Source: an uncultured Prevotellaceae bacterium (GTDB lineage Bacteria > Bacteroidota > Bacteroidia > Bacteroidales > Muribaculaceae). From it: 12,050 nucleotides of DNA. The stretch covers positions 1 to 12,050 of the forward strand of contig CALZFJ010000027.1 of NCBI GenBank assembly GCA_945645715.1, given 5' to 3'. The notes under the pieces are model-generated. The model did no database searches, was not told the origin of the DNA, and saw only the letters and a list, made by a program, of their open reading frames with translations. Both the position numbers and the translations under genes were made by a program. Within the stretch, counting starts at the first letter, position 1. Every line of letters starts with the position of its first letter. Below, one piece after another: positions 8,623-12,050 of this stretch.

Positions 8623-8630
8623 CAAATTTA
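8623..8630 (-). promoter_or_regulatory. -7 element of the susC operon promoter
   Basis: The minus strand reads TAAATTTG, matching TAnnTTTG. It lies 72 bases before the susC ATG and predicts a 5' UTR of about 60-65 bases. There is no TTTG at the -33 spacing (the region reads TTATGTGG instead). A promoter lacking a -33 box and carrying an inverted repeat there is what one expects of an activator-dependent PUL promoter. Confidence 0.55.
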
Positions 8631-8642
8631 GCCATAAAAATC

Positions 8643-8673
8643 CCACATAATTGTGTGTGTGATAAAAATGTGG
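8643..8673. promoter_or_regulatory. CCACAT/ATGTGG inverted repeat overlapping the -33 position of susC
   Basis: CCACAT (8643-8648) and ATGTGG (8668-8673) are inverted 6-mers whose centres are 25 bases apart, with a short TG run between them. The pair starts 13 bases upstream of the -7 element, just where a -33 box would sit. It is a candidate operator for the membrane-bound HTH regulator encoded upstream. Six-base arms in AT-rich DNA can arise by chance. Confidence 0.3.
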
Positions 8674-8697
8674 ATATTTTAGAAGGTTAAATCATTG

Positions 8698-8717
8698 ATA
8701 ATTATGCATATAATTAT
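8698..8717. promoter_or_regulatory. ATAATTAT repeated palindrome upstream of susC
   Basis: The 20-base stretch ATAATTATGCATATAATTAT consists of two copies of the self-complementary octamer ATAATTAT around GCAT. It lies about 70-90 bases upstream of the susC -7 element and 13 bases from the regulator's terminator. It could be an activator-binding or DNA-bending site, or merely AT-rich sequence. Confidence 0.28.
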
Positions 8718-8729
8718 TTTTATAGTATC

Positions 8730-8757
8730 AAAAAAAGTGGACGTTTTATGCCACTTT
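8730..8757 (-). terminator. Intrinsic terminator of the regulator gene
   Basis: On the minus strand AAAGTGG (8757-8751) pairs perfectly with CCACTTT (8740-8734) around a 10-base loop, and T residues continue to 8730. It lies about 100 bases beyond the regulator stop codon and just before the susC upstream region, so it separates the regulator transcript from the PUL operon. Confidence 0.65.
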
Positions 8758-8760
8758 ACG

Positions 8761-8795
8761 CCCCATTTCGCCCCTATCAAGCCCCACCGACGCCC
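8761..8795 (-). other. G-quadruplex motif in the regulator 3' UTR
   Basis: The minus strand has four G runs (GGG, GGGG, GGGG, GGGG at 8795-8793, 8785-8782, 8774-8771 and 8764-8761) separated by loops of 7, 7 and 6 bases. This satisfies the standard G3+N1-7 rule. It lies in the regulator transcript between the stop codon and the terminator, immediately upstream of the terminator stem. Folding has not been shown; the pattern is visible directly. Confidence 0.5.
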
Positions 8796-8827
8796 TCCTC
8801 TCACCTCTAAAAAACAGCCTCAAAGCT

Positions 8828-8855
8828 CTCTTACCTCTTACCCCTTACCTCTTAC
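8828..8855. repeat. Four tandem heptamers (CTCTTAC; GTAAGAG on the minus strand) directly after the regulator stop
   Basis: Four head-to-tail 7-base units read CTCTTAC, CTCTTAC, CCCTTAC, CTCTTAC on the plus strand, with one substitution in the third. The array abuts the TAG stop codon of the regulator (8858-8856) without a gap. Seven-base units can change copy number by slippage. Here that would alter the 3' UTR rather than the protein. Confidence 0.75.
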
Positions 8856-10499
8856 CTAATGAATATTCCTCACCAGATCCTCAAAGTCGGCACGGTTGCC
8901 ACGAGCCTTGTTTTTCACCTTGGCGCGATAGTTATAGATGGTATTCACCGAGTATCGCAGAATCTCAGCAATCTGCGAACTGTCGGTAAATCCCAAGCGA
9001 ATGAGCGCGAATATTCGCAACTCGGTGTTGAGCAATTCATCGGGCTTCAGCACTATCTGCTCATCATCTTGCAGCAAGGCATTGAATTTCGCCACAAAGT
9101 CGGGGAAAATGTGCAGGAACGCAGTATCGAAGTTCTGGTAGAGCAATTTCACCTCCTCAGTGAGCATCGCCGAACTCTTCACCATCTTCTTCACCTCATC
9201 TACCTTTCCCATCGAGAGCGATTTCTGTATGCTCACACGCACCCGCTCCGAGCGGTCGATATATTCCGAGCATAGCTTGATGAAACGCGAGATATACACC
9301 TCTTTTATGCAATTCGACTCCTCCAGGCTGGCATTGGCATGCTTCAGGTCGTCGTTAATGTCGCTCAGACGGCAATTAAGGTCGTTTAGCTTGCCATTTA
9401 TCATCTTCAGTTCCTCCTGTGCCACAGTGAGGCACCTCTTGTGGCGCATGATTTGCAGCATCGCAAGCAGCAGCATCACAGCCAGAATGGAAATCACTAT
9501 AACAATGCCCACAAGCCGCCTGTTGCGCGAGCTTACTATCTCCTGATACTGTGAGTCAATGATTTTCTGTATGCTCGACGACTGCCAGAAACGCAGTGGC
9601 GAATTGTAGAAGTTGGTATCAACCCACGAGAATTTCATGTAGCGGTTGGCTCGCTCCACATCTCCGGCATTGAGTAGCATGTTGGCAAGCATCCACAGCG
9701 AGGCATGGTCTTTCTTGGCAAGACGTATGTCGGCTATCGCCGAGCGTGCAAAGCACTCCATCTGCATCACCGAGTCACCTGCCACACCATAAGTGATGGC
9801 ACGCTGATATGCCACAATGGGATAGTCGATTGAGTCGGGAGCAACCCTTTCAAGTTGCATATCGTTGTAGCGCAGTGCGGCTTCAATCATGTTGGCATCG
9901 CGATAGCGGCTCTCCTCTATCTGCATATATCGCAAGCAACTCTTGTCGAGCGAGTTATGGAGTGAGTCACGGTAGGCATTCAGCTTCGCTTCATAGCTTG
10001 TAGCGAGTCGGCGGTTTGGTCCGTTATAGCTCACCATTTCGCCGTAGCAGTGGTCGTAGCTTGCATAGTATTCGGGCAGCAAGTGCTCCGGTAAAGTTGC
10101 ACGATTAGTGTTGCGAAGTATCTCCAGTGCCGACTCATAGCGACCTCCCGAAGCATAGAGATAAGCGAGCTGTAACTCGCTGTGAATCGCCCGTTCGTTG
10201 TCGCCGAGCGAAGTAGCCAAGTCGATGCACTCGCTCAGATGATATACCGCCGAGTCAAAAACAAATGCCTTATACTCTCCGGCAAGTGCCTGATTCACAA
10301 CGTAAAGCTGTCTCTTGTCGCCATTGCACTTGGCAAGCTGCGTCTTCAGTGCCGTAATCTTGGCTTCTTTCTGCGCAAGATAGGCGGCACTGTGCTCAAT
10401 GGCATCATCGAGCACCCCGAGCAGAGAATCGAGCTGTTCTTCCCCTCTTGCGGCAAGACTGAATAATATTATTAGTATAGCGGTTATGTACTTTTTCAT
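8856..10499 (-). CDS. Membrane-spanning TPR/HTH transcriptional regulator (DUF6377-type), probable PUL activator
   Basis: Probably the regulator of the adjacent PUL. From the ATG at 10499 (547 aa) it has a signal peptide (MKKYITAILIILFSLAARG), an all-helical TPR-like periplasmic region at about 20-320, one TM helix at 329-351 (GIVIVISILAVMLLLAML), a coiled coil at about 356-400, and a cytoplasmic C-terminal domain. That domain contains LLNTELRIFALIRLGF (489-504) and a LuxR/GerE-like helix-turn-helix, DSSQIAEILRYSVNTIYNYR (506-525). I recognise this as the DUF6377-type family of Bacteroidetes PULs. The layout suggests that a periplasmic signal is passed directly to the DNA-binding domain, in the manner of SusR rather than a hybrid two-component system; no kinase or receiver domain is present. 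The reading frame is open upstream to 10583, but the promoter at 10564-10594 overlaps that extension and it would bury the signal peptide. The ATG at 10508 (three extra residues) is an alternative. Confidence 0.85.
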   Translation of the reverse strand: MKKYITAILIILFSLAARGEEQLDSLLGVLDDAIEHSAAYLAQKEAKITALKTQLAKCNGDKRQLYVVNQALAGEYKAFVFDSAVYHLSECIDLATSLGDNERAIHSELQLAYLYASGGRYESALEILRNTNRATLPEHLLPEYYASYDHCYGEMVSYNGPNRRLATSYEAKLNAYRDSLHNSLDKSCLRYMQIEESRYRDANMIEAALRYNDMQLERVAPDSIDYPIVAYQRAITYGVAGDSVMQMECFARSAIADIRLAKKDHASLWMLANMLLNAGDVERANRYMKFSWVDTNFYNSPLRFWQSSSIQKIIDSQYQEIVSSRNRRLVGIVIVISILAVMLLLAMLQIMRHKRCLTVAQEELKMINGKLNDLNCRLSDINDDLKHANASLEESNCIKEVYISRFIKLCSEYIDRSERVRVSIQKSLSMGKVDEVKKMVKSSAMLTEEVKLLYQNFDTAFLHIFPDFVAKFNALLQDDEQIVLKPDELLNTELRIFALIRLGFTDSSQIAEILRYSVNTIYNYRAKVKNKARGNRADFEDLVRNIH

Positions 10500-10563
10500 C
10501 AATGGCATCTGTTTTGTGCCTTTCGGGCGTTTCAAGTCGCCAAAAAAAGGCTTTTTGTTTCTG

Positions 10564-10594
10564 CAAATATAACTAAATGCCATTGCAAATCAAA
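10564..10594 (-). promoter_or_regulatory. Promoter of the regulator gene (-33 and -7)
   Basis: On the minus strand TTTG (10594-10591) and TATATTTG (10571-10564) match the Bacteroidetes -33 and -7 elements with a 19-base spacer, a full consensus match. The predicted start near 10558 leaves a 5' UTR of about 55-60 bases before the ATG at 10499. This rules out the longer in-frame start at 10583. The full match suggests constitutive expression, unlike the susC promoter. Confidence 0.65.
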
Positions 10595-10741
10595 ACTTTC
10601 TCCCTCCTTTTACTGCAAAAAATGCAAAATAACATCATATTATCTACATTCTCTCCATTCACGTCTTTTTCGATTTTTTGCCCGGCCACACACTATCGTG
10701 GCTGCTTTTTCCGTTTATATTGTAAAGTAAATCAACACACT

Positions 10742-10957
10742 ATGAATAAGGCCTACGGCAAAATTGTATCAAATTTCAGCATCGACGGCTCGGTAAAATC
10801 CATTGAGCCTCTCGGAAATGGACTTATCAACGACACTTTCAAGGTGACTATCACCGACAGTTCTACCCCCGACTATGGCTATTTCCTGCGCACGGCTGCT
10901 AATTTTGTGACTGCCCACCTGCCCGAAATGGCTCAGTTTATCGCATCGCTCAAGTGA
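10742..10957 (+). pseudogene. Internally deleted phosphotransferase (APH-family sugar kinase) remnant, 71 codons
   Basis: Residues 5-44 (containing SVKSIEPLGNGLINDTFKVT) look like the N terminus of the aminoglycoside-phosphotransferase-family kinases (N-acetylhexosamine kinase-like) common in Bacteroidales, normally about 350-370 residues. DYGYFLRTAAN (44-54) resembles the DFGDFLRTGAN motif of the central catalytic region. AHLPEMAQFIASL (58-70) resembles the C-terminal tail. The frame therefore seems to join three separated pieces of the family in the right order, consistent with two in-frame internal deletions. The catalytic HCD-type loop is absent, so kinase activity is not expected. I start at the ATG at 10742; the upstream in-frame ATG (10577) only adds low-complexity sequence. 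The stop TGA overlaps the next ATG (TGATG), so its translation may serve to couple the HEAT-like gene. The homology is from memory and has not been searched. Confidence 0.55.
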
Positions 10958-11496
10958 TGCCTACATCGATTGTGCCCATGATCACATGCGAGCAACTAAA
11001 GGGTGCCTATAGCGAGGGCGAAGCCTTGGCTGTCTATCACGAGGTGTGCAGGCAGGGCGACTTTGCAGCTTTCTGTCGCGAGTTTATGCACAATGCCGAC
11101 TACCAGGTGGCGCGAAATGCCCTGTGGTGCCTCACCAAGGCATCACACGAGGAGATTCGGCAGTGCCAACCTTTGCTGCATCAGCTCATCGACCTTGCCA
11201 TGACCACTGCTAATTCTTCGGTGCGCCGCCTTTCGCTCAATGTGGTGGAACGCCTCGATATGCCCGAGGACGATGTGCGGAGCGATTTCCTCGATTTCTG
11301 CTTCGCTCACTTCGCCGATATTGCCGAATATCCGGGCATTCAGTCGCTTTGCCTGAAGCTCGCCCACCGCATGTGCCGCTTCTATCCCGAACTTATGGGC
11401 GAGCTGAAACGTACTCTCGAAGCAATGGAAATCTCTGAATATAGCCCTGCCTTGCGCAGTGTGCGCTCACGCATTCTCTCAGGCAAGCTGAAGTAG
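10957..11496 (+). CDS. Conserved Bacteroidales HEAT-like helical protein of unknown function
   Basis: The 179-residue protein is all helical, soluble and without a signal peptide. Segments such as DYQVARNALWCLTKA and NSSVRRLSLNVVERLDMP look like HEAT/armadillo-type repeats, as in scaffold proteins. The C-terminal half (YPGIQSLCLKLAHRMCRFYP and ELKRTLEAMEISEYSPALRS) is well formed and I recall similar conserved hypothetical proteins in Bacteroidales, but no function can be given. The ATG at 10957 overlaps the preceding TGA. An alternative ATG at 10978 (MITCEQLKGAYSEG, 172 aa) begins right at the first helix and may be the true start. The gene ends 15 bases before a strong terminator. Confidence 0.75.
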   Translation: MPTSIVPMITCEQLKGAYSEGEALAVYHEVCRQGDFAAFCREFMHNADYQVARNALWCLTKASHEEIRQCQPLLHQLIDLAMTTANSSVRRLSLNVVERLDMPEDDVRSDFLDFCFAHFADIAEYPGIQSLCLKLAHRMCRFYPELMGELKRTLEAMEISEYSPALRSVRSRILSGKLK

Positions 11497-11511
11497 CCCT
11501 ATCAAATAATT

Positions 11512-11559
11512 CAAGGGTGTATCAAGGCTCTCCTCGATACACCCTTGTTCTACTTTTCC
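11512..11559 (+). terminator. Strong intrinsic terminator after the HEAT-like gene
   Basis: CAAGGGTGTATC (11512-11523) pairs perfectly with GATACACCCTTG (11536-11547) as a 12-bp stem with a 12-base loop, followed by the T-rich run TTCTACTTTTCCC. It starts 15 bases after the stop codon at 11496. Confidence 0.75.
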
Positions 11560-11561
11560 CA

Positions 11562-11592
11562 TTTACAGTTCCTATAAATATGGTTATCTTTG
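11562..11592 (+). promoter_or_regulatory. Candidate intergenic promoter
   Basis: TATCTTTG at 11585-11592 is a perfect -7 element, and TTTA (11562-11565), one base off TTTG, stands 19 bases upstream at the correct -33 spacing. Transcription would begin near 11598. No credible ORF follows in the next 250 bases, so it would drive a noncoding RNA. Confidence 0.45.
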
Positions 11593-11598
11593 AGTAAG

Positions 11599-11851
11599 AA
11601 ATCAATTGTTTTTCACATTGCAAATTTATTGAAATCCCCCATACTTTCCTAAAATTACATATTTACAAAACGATATACAACCGCCCTAAATCGCCTTACA
11701 AAACACTTTACAGCCACATTTCAGTCGCTGCAATCCGTCAACCGCCATATTGCCATGCACCTACAAATCAGAGCAACCGCTCGGGGCATAAAAAATGCCT
11801 GCGAAGCCGGTTGGACTCGCGTCCGATGTCGCTGCGCAGGGCTAATTTTTA
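11599..11851 (+). ncRNA. Candidate intergenic small RNA, about 250 nt
   Basis: The segment is bounded by the promoter-like element at 11562-11592 and the terminator-like hairpin at 11789-11851. It has no ORF above a few codons. It is C-rich and G-poor until the 3' end, where a small GAGC-AACC-GCTC hairpin (11771-11782) precedes the terminator. I do not recognise an RNA family. It might instead be a long spacer with chance signals. Confidence 0.35.
11789..11851. terminator. Long hairpin flanked by A and T tracts, probably a bidirectional terminator
   Basis: The arms TAAAAAATGCCTGCG (11789-11803) and CGCAGGGCTAATTTTTA (11835-11851) are complementary with small gaps. The core stem is CCTGCG/CGCAGG. 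Inside is a second hairpin, GGAC-TCGC-GTCC (11813-11824), extended by two pairs. The T5 run at 11846-11850 suits termination on the plus strand and the A6 run at 11790-11795 suits the minus strand. Confidence 0.6.
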
Positions 11852-12050
11852 CAATTATGACTACTCATTTGTGATATTGCGCCTCTATGGCACGATAACT
11901 TAATAACTAACTAACAGTTCTTCATGGCATCAGTAAATCTTTAAAAAAATGTGTTTTTCATTGTATTAAATTATATCTTGTTTTTTCATTGTATTCGGAA
12001 TGAAGTAATTAATAAATCATATTTTAGTTTTATCTTAATAAATTTATCTT
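11852..12050. other. AT-rich gene-free stretch at the right edge
   Basis: There is no ORF of note; a short ATG frame at 11924 stops after six codons. The stretch holds a near-perfect direct repeat (11953-11967 and 11980-11995). It is probably the upstream region of a gene that begins beyond the window. Confidence 0.5.
11953..11995. repeat. Direct repeat GTTTTTCATTGTATT
   Basis: GTTTTTCATTGTATT (11953-11967) recurs as GTTTTTTCATTGTATT (11980-11995), differing by one extra T. The start-to-start distance is 27 bases, close to 2.5 helical turns. It could be a paired binding site ahead of a gene outside the window. Confidence 0.45.

Noticed and set aside
10500..10583. 28-residue N-terminal extension of the regulator
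   Set aside because: It would overlap the gene's own consensus promoter and put a charged stretch before a normal signal peptide.
10577..10741. N-terminal extension of the kinase remnant
   Set aside because: The 55 residues are low in complexity and Ser/Phe/Cys rich, and similarity to the kinase family begins only after the ATG at 10742.
11621..11628. Minus-strand TAAATTTG, a -7 match in the right intergenic region
   Set aside because: No -33 element at usable distance, and it would transcribe only antisense into the HEAT-like gene; such 8-mers are frequent in AT-rich DNA.
1..12050. CRISPR array, insertion sequence, tRNA or rRNA, phage genes
   Set aside because: No regularly spaced repeats, transposase motifs, cloverleaf or ribosomal RNA sequence were seen; the only repeats are the short ones listed.

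Overview
The window looks like chromosomal DNA of a gut-type Bacteroidales bacterium (Bacteroides/Prevotella/Muribaculaceae range; the genus cannot be fixed from sequence alone). The reasons are a complete SusC/SusD pair, Bacteroidetes-type -7 promoter elements (TAnnTTTG) in place of sigma70 boxes, no clear Shine-Dalgarno sequences, and SPII lipoproteins with acidic residues just after the lipid cysteine.

The core is a polysaccharide utilization locus (PUL) on the minus strand. In transcription order it runs susC-like TonB-dependent porin (8551-5567), susD-like glycan-binding lipoprotein (5544-4027), GH30 endo-glucanase lipoprotein (3990-2506) and a SusE/F-type surface glycan-binding lipoprotein with two tandem repeat domains (2472-448). 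The genes are 22-36 bases apart and read as one operon, with a -7 element at 8623-8630 and a terminator hairpin at 303-334. The content and order (SusC, SusD, GH30, binding protein) match what is known for fungal/yeast beta-1,6-glucan (pustulan) loci. Predicted job: the two binding lipoproteins hold the glucan at the surface, the GH30 enzyme cuts it to oligosaccharides, and SusC/D import them. No exo-acting enzyme (for example a GH3 beta-glucosidase) lies inside the window.

Upstream is a same-strand gene (10499-8856) for a membrane-spanning one-component regulator: signal peptide, periplasmic TPR-like helices, one TM segment, coiled coil and a cytoplasmic LuxR/GerE-like HTH, recognised as the DUF6377-type family. 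It has its own promoter (10564-10594) and terminator (8730-8757), so it is probably transcribed apart from the PUL it is likely to control. Its 3' UTR carries four tandem heptamers and a G-quadruplex motif. Two inverted repeats upstream of susC are candidate operators.

On the plus strand, divergent from the regulator, a 71-codon ORF (10742-10957) looks like an aminoglycoside-phosphotransferase-family sugar kinase reduced by in-frame internal deletions. Its stop overlaps the start of a conserved HEAT-like gene (to 11496), which ends in a strong hairpin terminator. The 550 bases that follow have no gene but hold a possible small RNA (promoter at 11562-11592, terminator hairpin at 11789-11851) and an AT-rich end with a direct repeat.

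At the left edge a separate minus-strand unit starts. It has a perfect -7 element (176-183), a roughly 140-base leader with three hairpins, and the first nine codons of a gene cut off by the window.
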